In this document: piece after piece, positions 32,429 through 40,350 of the stretch | How the letters are laid out: each line of letters starts with the position of its first letter | Position numbering within the stretch: the stretch's first letter is position 1 | Assembly (NCBI RefSeq): GCF_020194175.1 | Contig: NZ_JADYVX010000008.1 | Location: 124,001-188,000 of the forward strand | Direction: 5' to 3' | DNA from: Bradyrhizobium sp. BRP22 | GTDB lineage: Bacteria > Pseudomonadota > Alphaproteobacteria > Rhizobiales > Xanthobacteraceae | Length of the DNA stretch: 64,000 nucleotides | Position numbers and translations under genes: made by a program | The notes under the pieces: model-generated | What the model saw: the letters and a program-made list of their open reading frames with translations, nothing else | Told to the model about the DNA's origin: nothing | Database searches by the model: none

Positions 32429-33364
32429 ATGCGTGAGAAAGCTCATGTTCGCGAAGTCGGGCCGAGGGACGGATTGCAGCTCGTGAAGGCGATCCTGCCA
32501 GTCGCGCGCAAGCTCGCCTGGTGTCGCGGCATGGTCGAGGCGGGCATCACCGAGATCGAGGTGACGTCGTTCGTGCCGCCGAAGGTGATTCCTCAGTTTG
32601 CCGATGCGGACGAGGTGGCCCGCGGCGCGATCGCGATTGCCGGCTGCCGGCCTTCGGTGCTGGTGCCGAATCTGCGCGGTGCGGAGCGCGCGTTCGCGCT
32701 GGATCTGGCGCAGGTCAACTATGTGCTGTCGGCAAGCGAGGAGCATAATCTCGCCAATGTCCGTCGCAGCACCGAAGAATCGTTGCAGGATTTCGCGCGC
32801 ATCGTCGCAGCGCGTGATCGACGCGCCGGCGCGCGCATTGCACTCGGCGCCGGGATTGCCACTGCCTTCGGTTGCACCATCTCCGGATCCGTGTCGGAGG
32901 CGCGGGTCGTCGAGGTCGCGGTGCGGCTTGCTGAAATGGGAGCCGATGAGATCATCGTCGCCGACACCGTAGGCTACGGTGATCCGGGTCAGGTCCGCCG
33001 GTTGATGAAAGCGGTGATCGCAGCCGTCGGCCGCATTCCCGTCGCGTGCCATTTCCATGACACCCGCGGGCTCGGTCTTGCCAATGTCACCGCCGCGCTT
33101 GAAGCCGGCGTTCGCGCCTTCGACGCTTCGCTCGCCGGACTTGGCGGCTGTCCCTTCGCGCCCGGCGCGACCGGCAACATCGACACTGAAGACACCGTGT
33201 TCCTGCTGGAGCAACTCGGCTTCGATACCGGCGCCGATATCGAAGCGCTGATTGCATTGCGCGGGGAGCTCGAAAGCTGGCTGCCGGGCGAGCGGTTCTC
33301 CGGCGCCATCGCTCGCGCCGGATTGCCGAAGACCTATCGCGCACCTGCCGGGGCTGCCCTCTGA
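32429..33364 (+). CDS. Hydroxymethylglutaryl-CoA lyase-like enzyme
   Basis: 311 residues, preceded by GGAGGCGCGAG. Family segments: VREVGPRDGLQLV (metal-binding Asp and catalytic Arg), TSFVPPKVIPQFADADEV, ADTVGYGDPGQV, HFHDTRGLGLAN (the HxH metal ligands) and GGCPFAPGATGN (the catalytic cysteine loop). These enzymes cleave 3-hydroxy-3-carboxymethyl acyl-CoAs such as HMG-CoA, or citramalyl-type CoA esters, to acetyl-CoA or pyruvate plus a keto acid. Here it is the likely carbon-carbon-cleaving step of the operon. HMG-CoA itself is only one possible substrate because no leucine-pathway carboxylase genes are nearby. Confidence 0.87.
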   Translation: MREKAHVREVGPRDGLQLVKAILPVARKLAWCRGMVEAGITEIEVTSFVPPKVIPQFADADEVARGAIAIAGCRPSVLVPNLRGAERAFALDLAQVNYVLSASEEHNLANVRRSTEESLQDFARIVAARDRRAGARIALGAGIATAFGCTISGSVSEARVVEVAVRLAEMGADEIIVADTVGYGDPGQVRRLMKAVIAAVGRIPVACHFHDTRGLGLANVTAALEAGVRAFDASLAGLGGCPFAPGATGNIDTEDTVFLLEQLGFDTGADIEALIALRGELESWLPGERFSGAIARAGLPKTYRAPAGAAL

Positions 33365-33375
33365 AAGGATACTGC

Positions 33376-34578
33376 ATGAACTATCACGATGCTTCCCACC
33401 AAGCCGAGGCAGACGTCACGGTCGTCCTGGGCGAGGATTTTCCAGAGCTGCGCAGCACGGTCCGAAAGATCTGCGAAAGATTCCCCGGCGAATATTGGCG
33501 GGCGCTCGATGAGCGCAGCGGCTATCCGGCCGAATTCGTCGCCGCGCTGACCGAGGCCGGCTTCCTTGGCGCCCTCATTCCGGAGGAATATGGCGGCTCC
33601 GGCCTGCCGCTGCGCGCGGCGGCGGTGATCCTGGAAGAGATCAATGCCAATGGCTGCACGGCGAGCCCGGCGCATGCGCAGATGTACATCATGGGCACGC
33701 TGTTGCGCCACGGCCACGAAAAGCAGAAGCGCACCTATCTTCCGGATATCGCCGCCGGAAAGTTACGGCTGCAAGCCTTTGGCGTGACCGAGCCCAACAC
33801 CGGCTCCGACACCACCCAGCTCAAGACACGGGCGGAGCGTCAGGGCGACGTCTACGTGATCAACGGCCAGAAGATCTGGACCTCGCGCGCGCTCTATTCC
33901 GATCTGATGCTGCTGCTGGCACGCACCACGCCACTCGATCAGGTCAAGCGTCGCCCTGAGGGACTTTCGGTGTTCCTCGTCGATCTGCGCGAGGCCAAGG
34001 GCAATGGCGTCGAGATCCGCCCGATCAAGGCCATGGTCAACCACAACACCACCGAAGTCTTTATCGAGAACTTGCGGGTACCGGCGGAGAATTTGATCGG
34101 CGAGGAAGGGCAGGGCTTTCGCTATATCCTGGACGGCATGAACGCGGAGCGTATCCTGGTCGCTTCCGAATGTGTCGGCGATGGACGTTGGTTGCTAAAC
34201 AAGGGTGTCGCCTACGCCAATCAGCGCAGCGTGTTCGGCCGCCCGATCGGACAGAACCAGGGTGTCCAGTTTCCGCTGGCGCGCGCCTATGCCGAGCTGG
34301 AGGCGGCCGACATGATGTGCCGGCGCGCCGCGGCCTTGTTTCAGGCCGGACACCCGTGCGGCGCTGATGCCAACATCGCCAAGCTGCTTGCCTCCGAAGC
34401 GACGTGGAGGGCGGCCGACACAGCGTTCCAGACCCATGGCGGCTTCGCCTTTGCGCGGGAATACGACGTCGAGCGCAAGTGGCGCGAGGTCAGACTTTAC
34501 CAGACGGCCCCGATCTCGACCAACATGGTGCTCGCCTATGTGGCGCAGCATGTGCTCGGTCTTCCCCGATCCTATTGA
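33376..34578 (+). CDS. Acyl-CoA dehydrogenase family protein
   Basis: 400 residues with the three-domain fold: helical N-terminus (FLGALIPEEYGGSGLPL), the beta domain with FGVTEPNTGSDTTQLKT and YVINGQKIWTSRA (FAD contacts), and a C-terminal helical domain (RSVFGRPIGQNQGVQFPLA; TAFQTHGGFAFAREYDVER). FAD-dependent alpha,beta-dehydrogenation of an acyl-CoA is expected, feeding the enoyl-CoA hydratase two genes upstream. The C-terminal end lacks the common EGTxEIQ segment and ends QTAPISTNMVLAYVAQHVLG instead, as in several carnitine- or short-branched-chain-type members. Confidence 0.88.
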   Translation: MNYHDASHQAEADVTVVLGEDFPELRSTVRKICERFPGEYWRALDERSGYPAEFVAALTEAGFLGALIPEEYGGSGLPLRAAAVILEEINANGCTASPAHAQMYIMGTLLRHGHEKQKRTYLPDIAAGKLRLQAFGVTEPNTGSDTTQLKTRAERQGDVYVINGQKIWTSRALYSDLMLLLARTTPLDQVKRRPEGLSVFLVDLREAKGNGVEIRPIKAMVNHNTTEVFIENLRVPAENLIGEEGQGFRYILDGMNAERILVASECVGDGRWLLNKGVAYANQRSVFGRPIGQNQGVQFPLARAYAELEAADMMCRRAAALFQAGHPCGADANIAKLLASEATWRAADTAFQTHGGFAFAREYDVERKWREVRLYQTAPISTNMVLAYVAQHVLGLPRSY

Positions 34579-34588
34579 GGAGGCGATC

Positions 34589-35962
34589 ATGCTTGATATC
34601 ACACGCGAGACTGCAAATTTCGTCGCGGGCCTGCGACCGTGCGACTTGCCCGATCGGTGCAGAGAGGCCGCGCGCACCGGCATCATCGATTGCGTCGGCG
34701 TCATGATTGCAGGGGCGGCCGAGCAACCGGTGCGGATCGTCTCGGCCATGCTCGCATCTTCGACGCAGAACGACGGGGCGCCCGAAATTCCTGCGGGCCG
34801 CAACCTTGCGGCGCCGGATGCCGCACTCGTCAACGGCGTGGCCGCGCACGTGCTGGACTATGACGACGTGGCGCTTGCCGGCCATCCGAGCGCGGTGCTC
34901 GTTCCAGCCATCCTGGCCGAAGGCTGGTCGCTCGATGCAACTGGTGCCGATGCGGTTGCGGCTTATGTCGCGGGTTATGAGCTGTGGGCCCAGCTTGCAG
35001 ATCTCGAGCCGGGGCACTTGCACGAGCGCGGCTTTCATCCGACCGCGGTGATGGGCGCACTCGCAACCGCCGCGGCTTGCGCCCGCCTTCGTAAGCTCGA
35101 TCCTGAGAAAACGGCGCATGCCGTCGCCATCGCTGCCTCGCTCGCCTCGGGCCTCGTCGCCAATTTCGGCACAATGACGAAATCCCTCCACGCCGGTCGC
35201 ACCGCGCAATCCGGCGTGCTTGCCGCGCGTCTGGCGGATCAAGGCTTCACGGCTTCGCTGGACGTGCTCGAGCACCGAACCGGGTTCCTTCGCGCTCATT
35301 CCCCGTCCGGCGCTCCAAAAATTGAGGACGGAACGCTCGACATCGGCAAGCATTGGCGACTGGCTGAGCTTGGAATCAACGTCAAACGCTATCCGACCTG
35401 CTATGCCACGCATCGCTCGATCGATGCGATGCTCGGCCTGGTCGATCAGCATAGGCTTGATCCCAATGACGTCAGGGAGATTCGGGTTCATACCGGCGTC
35501 ACGCAAAAGCTGATGTTGCGCAACAGCAATCCGCAGACGGGACTGGAAGCAAAATTCAGCATGGAGTTCGCGATGGCCGCCGCGCTCATCGCACGGCGGG
35601 TTGGCCTTGCCGAATTGACCGATGAATTCGTCACGCGACCGGATGTCGGTGCCACCTTTGCGAAGGTACGCTGCACGACGACCGCCGAGACCATGCCGGG
35701 CGACCAGCCTTTTGCGCCGTCGGACAAGGTGAGCGTTGTGCTGGCTTCAGGCGAAGTGCTGGAACACGCACCCGTGGTGTATGCCAAGGGCAGCTGGCAA
35801 ATGCCGCTCACGCGCGAGGAACTGAGGGCCAAGTTCCTGGACTGCACGACGCGCGTGTTCAGCCGCGCCCACGCAGGCGACTTGTTCGAGCAGCTATGGC
35901 GCTTGGAAGAGATCGGCTCGTTGCGCTCGCTGCGCCTGACCGGCGATCGGACCGACGCATGA
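34589..35962 (+). CDS. MmgE/PrpD family protein (second of two)
   Basis: 457 residues from ATG 34589, directly after GAGGAGGCGATC; the frame is open 74 codons further upstream, inside the acyl-CoA dehydrogenase gene. The LNGVAAHVLDYDDVALAGHPS-like motif, here VAAHVLDYDDVALAGHPS, contains the complete LDYDD signature that the first PrpD protein of the operon has only in altered form. KRYPTCYATHRSIDAM and MEFAMAAALIARR are typical of the smaller domain. It is an isomerase, dehydratase or decarboxylase for a di- or tricarboxylic acid, substrate unknown. The stop overlaps the racemase-family start by 4 bases. Confidence 0.85.
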   Translation: MLDITRETANFVAGLRPCDLPDRCREAARTGIIDCVGVMIAGAAEQPVRIVSAMLASSTQNDGAPEIPAGRNLAAPDAALVNGVAAHVLDYDDVALAGHPSAVLVPAILAEGWSLDATGADAVAAYVAGYELWAQLADLEPGHLHERGFHPTAVMGALATAAACARLRKLDPEKTAHAVAIAASLASGLVANFGTMTKSLHAGRTAQSGVLAARLADQGFTASLDVLEHRTGFLRAHSPSGAPKIEDGTLDIGKHWRLAELGINVKRYPTCYATHRSIDAMLGLVDQHRLDPNDVREIRVHTGVTQKLMLRNSNPQTGLEAKFSMEFAMAAALIARRVGLAELTDEFVTRPDVGATFAKVRCTTTAETMPGDQPFAPSDKVSVVLASGEVLEHAPVVYAKGSWQMPLTREELRAKFLDCTTRVFSRAHAGDLFEQLWRLEEIGSLRSLRLTGDRTDA

Positions 35963-36783
35963 TTGTCACAGAATTCGGCGGAGGCTCGAAGCCTCGCATC
36001 TGGCATCAGTCGGTCAACGAGCTCGACCATCTGGCGGTCTACAAGCGCGTGCTGGAAGCGCATGCGGCGGAAATCCTCGGCAACGACGCTGAGCTTGTCG
36101 TCCATGGTCTTCCCCCCGGAAGCTATGGCGGAGCGTCAGCCACTGCGGTGCTCGGCAATGCATATGCTTATCACCGCATTCTCGGCCGCGTCATCGACAA
36201 CGCGATCAGGGCCGAACGGGAGGGTTATGAGGCCTTCGTGATTGGCTCGTTCAGCGAGCCGTTCTTGCGTGAGATCCGTTCCGCCGTCGACATCCCTGTC
36301 GCCTCGCTGACGGAAAGCGGTCTTCTCGTCGGTTGCTCGCTCGGACGCTACGTGGCGCTGGTGTCGAACGCGCCGGCGGTGCAATGGATGACGAAGGTTG
36401 CGGTCGACAAGCACGGGCTCGCTACCCGCGTGCTCGATGTCGTAGCCCTTGATCCGCCGCTGGACGAGCCGGCGCTGGCAGCGGCCTATGCCGATCCTGC
36501 GCCTGTGATCGCAAATTTCATCACGGCTTCCGAACGCTTGGTGGCGCGCGGCGCCGACGTGATCATTCCGGCGGAGGGGGTGCTTGCCGAACTTCTCATC
36601 CGTCATGGTCTGCGCGAGATCGCCGGCGCACCGGTGATGGACGTGTTCGCAGTGGCCTGGGCTTACGCGCTGATGGAGATTCGGCTGTGGTCGAGAACCG
36701 GGCTTCGCGTCGGCCGAAGCTGGCATCACAGGCGCGACGATCCCGCTGCGGTCGCGCGACTCTGGGAGGAGAATGTCCGATGA
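35959..36783 (+). CDS. Asp/Glu/hydantoin racemase family protein without the catalytic cysteines
   Basis: 274 residues from ATG 35959 (ATGA overlap). The pseudo-symmetric racemase fold is recognisable: an N-terminal RIWHQSVNELDHL, then EGYEAFVIGSFSEPFLREIRS, and a second half with RGADVIIPAEGVLAELLIRHG and APVMDVFAVAW. In hydantoin racemases these two places carry G-C-F and G-C-A; here they read G-S-F and P-A-E. The two-cysteine proton-transfer mechanism is therefore not possible in this form. It may act as a decarboxylase, an isomerase or a lyase; arylmalonate decarboxylase and maleate isomerase belong to the same superfamily but need cysteine. Position argues for a step in this catabolic operon. 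Confidence 0.8.
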   Translation: MIVTEFGGGSKPRIWHQSVNELDHLAVYKRVLEAHAAEILGNDAELVVHGLPPGSYGGASATAVLGNAYAYHRILGRVIDNAIRAEREGYEAFVIGSFSEPFLREIRSAVDIPVASLTESGLLVGCSLGRYVALVSNAPAVQWMTKVAVDKHGLATRVLDVVALDPPLDEPALAAAYADPAPVIANFITASERLVARGADVIIPAEGVLAELLIRHGLREIAGAPVMDVFAVAWAYALMEIRLWSRTGLRVGRSWHHRRDDPAAVARLWEENVR

Positions 36784-37667
36784 GCAGGTTTCCCGAGACG
36801 CAAGTCGCAGGCGTCTACCATCGCAGACTGGGTGACGTGCTGGTCACTGGCCTGAGCGACGGCTATGTCGATATGGGATACACGATCTTCCGCAACATTC
36901 CGGAGAACGAGACCAAGGCTATTCTCGCCCGCGATCACCGTACGTCGCCGCCGCGCATTTCAGTGAATGCTTTTGCGCTGCGAGTGGGCGGACGGACCTA
37001 CCTGATCGATTGCGGCTCCGCCGATCTGATGGGACCGACCTGCGGTCGCCTGCCTGCCAATCTCGCAGCGGCAGGTATCGAGCCAGCCTCCGTCGGTGGC
37101 GTGCTGCTCACCCATGTCCATCCCGACCACTCCAACGGGCTGACCGACGCGGCGACCGGCACGAGACTGTTTCCCAATGCCGAGGTCATCGTGCACGAAA
37201 ACGAGATCAATCACTGGTTCAATGACGAGGCGATGGCAAAGGCAGCGGAGCGGCCCCGCCGCCGCTACTTTGAAGCTGGCCGGACTCAGCTCAAACCCTA
37301 TATGGCTGCCGACCGCGTCCGCACCTTCCGTAGCGGCGAGGTGCTGCCGGGCGTCACCGCGATTCCTATCCCCGGTCACACGCCCGGGCACACTGCTTAT
37401 GTTGTCTCCTCCGGCGGCCGGTCGATGGTGGTGTGGGGCGACACGGTGCATGTGCCTGAGATCCAGGTTGCGCTTCCGCACGTCACCATGGAATTCGATA
37501 CGGACCCCGAGGCCGCGGCCAAGGCGCGGCAGATGATCTTCGACATGGTGGTGACCGACGACATGCTGATCGGCGGAATGCATTTGCATTTCCCCGGTTT
37601 TGGCCATATGCGACGCGAGGGCGGACAGTATACTTTGGTAGCAGAGCAGTGGGCCTTCGAGATCTGA
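36780..37667 (+). CDS. MBL-fold metallo-hydrolase
   Basis: 295 residues from ATG 36780 (ATGA overlap with the racemase-family gene). Zinc ligands of the metallo-beta-lactamase fold are in LLTHVHPDHSNGL (HxHxDH), PIPGHTPGHTAYV (third His), VVWGDTVHVPEI (Asp) and GGMHLHFPGFGHM (final His). It resembles the lactonase/thioesterase-like subgroup (VPGVYHRRLGDVLVT..SDG at the start) and could open a lactone or hydrolyse an acyl thioester intermediate. It is the last structural gene of the operon, 83 bases before the LacI-type regulator. Confidence 0.86.
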   Translation: MSRFPETQVAGVYHRRLGDVLVTGLSDGYVDMGYTIFRNIPENETKAILARDHRTSPPRISVNAFALRVGGRTYLIDCGSADLMGPTCGRLPANLAAAGIEPASVGGVLLTHVHPDHSNGLTDAATGTRLFPNAEVIVHENEINHWFNDEAMAKAAERPRRRYFEAGRTQLKPYMAADRVRTFRSGEVLPGVTAIPIPGHTPGHTAYVVSSGGRSMVVWGDTVHVPEIQVALPHVTMEFDTDPEAAAKARQMIFDMVVTDDMLIGGMHLHFPGFGHMRREGGQYTLVAEQWAFEI

Positions 37668-37694
37668 TCGGTACGTCCGACGGTTGAGGCCGCG

Positions 37695-37731
37695 GAATTC
37701 ACTTCAGCGCCGTATGCGCTAAAGTGAATTC
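37695..37731. promoter_or_regulatory. 37-bp inverted repeat in front of the LacI-type gene
   Basis: Arms GAATTCACTTCAGCGC (37695-37710) and GCGCTAAAGTGAATTC (37716-37731) match at 15 of 16 positions around a 5-base centre. The repeat ends 18 bases before the regulator's ATG. No T-run follows, so it is more likely an autoregulatory operator, or a hairpin limiting read-through into the regulator, than a Rho-independent terminator. Confidence 0.6.
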
Positions 37732-37749
37732 GGACCTCAGGTGGAGACG

Positions 37750-38796
37750 ATGACAAATCGGCAGATGGTGGGCCGTGGAAGTAAGCTGACGATTCGCGAC
37801 GTGGCGACCGCGGCCGGCGTTTCGACGGGCACGGTTTCGCGTGTCCTGAATGCCAATGCCACGGTTCGTCCCGACGTCCGCCGAAAGGTCCAGCGCGCGA
37901 TCGACGAACTCGGCTATGCGCCGAACGCGGTGGCGCGCAGCATGCGGATCCGCTCGACGCACACGATCGGCTGCATCCTGCGTGAGATCAATATCCCGCA
38001 GCTCGCCGGCTTCGTGAAGGCGGCCCACGACGTGCTCGACGACGAGGGCTTTTCATTGGTCATCTCCAACTCAGAAGGTCGCGAGGAACGCGAGCGGGAG
38101 CTGCTCAGCCGGCTGTCAAGCCGGCAGGCCGACGGCGTCATGATGGGCCCCTACACCCCGATCGAGGGAGAGTTCGAAGCCTTTCTGCGCGAGCTCGACA
38201 TTCCCATCGTATTGATCGATCGCGCTAAACCGCCATGGGCCGATGCGGTAATGGCGGATCACGCAGGCGGCATGCGTGCCGCCGTCGACCATCTGCTCGA
38301 TCTCGGCCATCGCCGCATTGCACTGATCACGGGTGAGCGTGGGCTATATCCGGCAAGTGAACGTATCCGCGGGTATCGGGAGGCCTATGAGGCGCGCGGA
38401 CTGGCGCCCGATCCATCTCTGATCCAGGCCGGCAGTTTCCTGCCCGGCGCGGGATTCCGTATCACCTCGGCGATGCTCGGCCAGCGCAATCCACCGACGG
38501 CGGTGATTTCCGGCGGCATCGACATGCTATCGGGCGTGCTGCGCGCGGTGCGGGGAAGAGGACTGCGGATTCCTGACGATGTCTCGATCATCGCCTCCGG
38601 CCACTCCGAACTTGCGGAGCTTGTCACGCCGCCGATTGCAGTCATCGGATGGGACCAAGGTGAAATCGGCCGGATCGCTGCCGGCATGCTCCTCGATAGA
38701 ATCCGAAACCACGACGTGCAGGAGGCCCGTCATGTGCTGGTGCCAAGCGAATTCATCCCCCGCGCATCAGTGGGACCGCCGAGGCAGGCGCCCTGA
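37750..38796 (+). CDS. LacI-family transcriptional regulator
   Basis: 348 residues from ATG 37750, preceded by GGTGGAGACG; GTG 37741 is possible but has no better site. The N-terminal HTH reads TIRDVATAAGVSTGTVSRVLN with the hinge helix PNAVARSMR, and the C-terminal domain is a periplasmic-binding-protein-like sensor (ADGVMMGPYTP; VIDHLLDLGHRRIALITG-like). It normally represses by binding palindromes and is released by a small ligand. It follows the catabolic operon and is the only regulator near it. A broken sugar-binding-protein gene nearby leaves open that it once controlled a sugar system. Confidence 0.88.
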   Translation: MTNRQMVGRGSKLTIRDVATAAGVSTGTVSRVLNANATVRPDVRRKVQRAIDELGYAPNAVARSMRIRSTHTIGCILREINIPQLAGFVKAAHDVLDDEGFSLVISNSEGREERERELLSRLSSRQADGVMMGPYTPIEGEFEAFLRELDIPIVLIDRAKPPWADAVMADHAGGMRAAVDHLLDLGHRRIALITGERGLYPASERIRGYREAYEARGLAPDPSLIQAGSFLPGAGFRITSAMLGQRNPPTAVISGGIDMLSGVLRAVRGRGLRIPDDVSIIASGHSELAELVTPPIAVIGWDQGEIGRIAAGMLLDRIRNHDVQEARHVLVPSEFIPRASVGPPRQAP

Positions 38797-39100
38797 GTTC
38801 GTGAAGCAGCCTCGGGTGAATGTGTCCCAGCCGATCACTTCTTTCGCCATCGGCGTGCTGGGCGAGACCGTGGGCGGGCGGTGCCGGGGCTGCATGCTGC
38901 GACCATCGGTACGACGAAGCTTGCCGCTGTGCAAATTTTCGAAAGAATGATCTCATCTTTGTGTTCGAGCGTGATCTTTTCGGTGGTGGATCAAGCCCTG
39001 TCGGCTGCCCGCAGGTCTCCGAATAGGCCGAGCGGACATTTGCCGTGCCTTCGGTGTCATCCATTGGCCCCGCCATCCGCCCGACCCGCGATTCGCTCGC
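38797..39100. other. Gene-free stretch with a possible RND-adaptor remnant
   Basis: No intact gene is seen. On the minus strand, around 38886-38806, one frame reads PPTVSPSTPMAKEVIGWDTF and then loses similarity. This resembles the mature N-terminus of MexA/AcrA-type membrane fusion proteins (P-x-V-x-V-x-x-P-x-x-x-E-V-x-x-W-D-x-F-T-G). The match is short, so it is only a suggestion of a decayed gene. The rest holds nothing I can name. Confidence 0.3.
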
Positions 39101-39388
39101 TCAGCCTTGGCGACGTATAAATCCGGTGATCGAAACTCGCTCCCAAATGCCCGCGGCGGCAAATGGGTCGGCGCGGTTGAAGGCTTCGGCTGCAGCCCGG
39201 CTTGGTGCCTCGATGAGGAACAGGCTTCCGATCATGGTCTGGCTATCGTCGGCGACCAACGGGCCGGACATCACGATCTTGACGCCGAAACGCGAGGTGT
39301 CCGCGAGGTACGCCTTGTGCGCATCGTAATTGGCAAGCCGGGTCGGAAGCGCATCGGCACGGTCGAGGGCGTGGATCACAAACAACAT
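39101..39388 (-). CDS. YciI-family protein
   Basis: 95 residues with the YciI/YCII fold pattern: MLFVIHALDRADALPTRLAN at the start, HKAYLADTSRFGVKIVMSGP, DSQTMIGSLFLIEAPSRAAA and DPFAAAGIWERVSITGF. The His-Asp pair of this ferredoxin-like fold can be placed in YDAHKAYL and ADPFAAAG. Members are small soluble proteins of catabolic operons; chlorodienelactone-type dehalogenation or muconolactone-like chemistry has been shown for a few. It stands alone between decayed sequences, so its partner genes may be lost. Confidence 0.82.
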   Translation of the reverse strand: MLFVIHALDRADALPTRLANYDAHKAYLADTSRFGVKIVMSGPLVADDSQTMIGSLFLIEAPSRAAAEAFNRADPFAAAGIWERVSITGFIRRQG

Positions 39389-39461
39389 CGCGGTCTCCGG
39401 AAAACTGCAGCACGAAGACGACAGCGGCAGCCGTCTTCGTGTTCGAGCGAATAGAGAGGTT

Positions 39462-39864
39462 TATTTCCCGCCAAGCTTACCAGCTTCCTCCCAGGTTGGG
39501 CAGGTCCGCTGGTCCAGCGGCACGTCGAAGGGTTGATAATTGTCCTTGGTGATGACGGTCGGCTTCAGCACGATTTCGTTGATCACAGCTTATCGCGAAG
39601 CGAGCGGATCGCCATCATCGTGCCGAGGCAGCCCTGCGCGAAGCCGTTGTAGTCGCCGCTTGCAAGCAGCTTGCCGGATTTGATGGTATCGATTGCTTCC
39701 TTGGTGCCGTTGATGCCGATCACCTGAGCCTTGCGATTGGCGCCATCGAGCGCCTCGATCGCGCCAACCGCCATGGCGCAGGCGGGCATCTGGATGGATG
39801 CGACAAAGCAATAGTCGATTTTTGAAGGCGTTCGGGATCTGGCGCTGAGCGATGTTTTCCATGG
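39462..39864 (-). pseudogene. Sugar ABC transporter substrate-binding protein, C-terminal fragment
   Basis: Three frames joined by frameshifts give the last 130 or so residues of a ribose-type binding protein. The first piece is ENIAQRQIPNAFK, then after a shift IDYCFVASIQMPACAMAVGA, IEALDGANRKAQVIGINGTK and SGKLLASGDYNGFAQGCLG. A further shift near 39590 leads to AVINEIVLKPTVITKDNYQP, FDVPLDQRTCPTWEEAGKL and GGK before a stop at 39462-39464. The signal peptide and N-terminal half are absent. The permease and ATPase genes expected beside it are also missing. Confidence 0.8.
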
Positions 39865-40350
39865 CAGGTGTTGTTTTTACTCCGCGAGCATAGCCATCGC
39901 TTTGCGAAGCGGGAGCTATCGACGCGCTCGATCGGTGGGATTCGTTCGGGCGAGACCTCGATCGAAGCTGCAGTCTCTATAGTGCTTCGCGCCACGGCCA
40001 CACTCTGAGCTTGTGGAAGACGTCAGCGACTTCCTGGCGGCTGATCGCGGCATCGTGTTTGCGACGATGCTGGAGGCTGACTGCGGCCGTTGAATAGCTC
40101 GAGGACATCAGCAACCACGCGTTTTTCAAGATCGATCGTGCGTCAGCTCGGATGATGCCCTCGGCTCAAGCTGAGAGCGACGTTACAGTTTGGTTACAGC
40201 AATCCGCGTCTCGCATTACAGATGAAGCCATATCGCCCCGAACTCTCCGAAAAGAAAGCATACCAATGCATGAGGGCATCGGTTCAGGCACCATCAGGAA
40301 TCTCGTCTGCCTGCAACGCCGAGGCCCAGATTTGAAAGGGAGAATGCGTC
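39865..40350. other. Gene-free stretch before the RTX gene
   Basis: About 490 bases without a credible gene. One minus-strand frame (about 40120-39990) is open and reads YSTAAVSLQHRRKHDAAISR without matching any family I know. The last 150 bases should contain the promoter of the RTX gene; AGGGAGAATGCGTC at 40337-40350 is its ribosome-binding region. Confidence 0.5.

Noticed and set aside
31745..33214. Minus-strand open frame of 489 codons
   Set aside because: It runs antisense to the enoyl-CoA hydratase and HMG-CoA lyase-like genes, has no recognisable domain, and follows from the high GC content at third positions.
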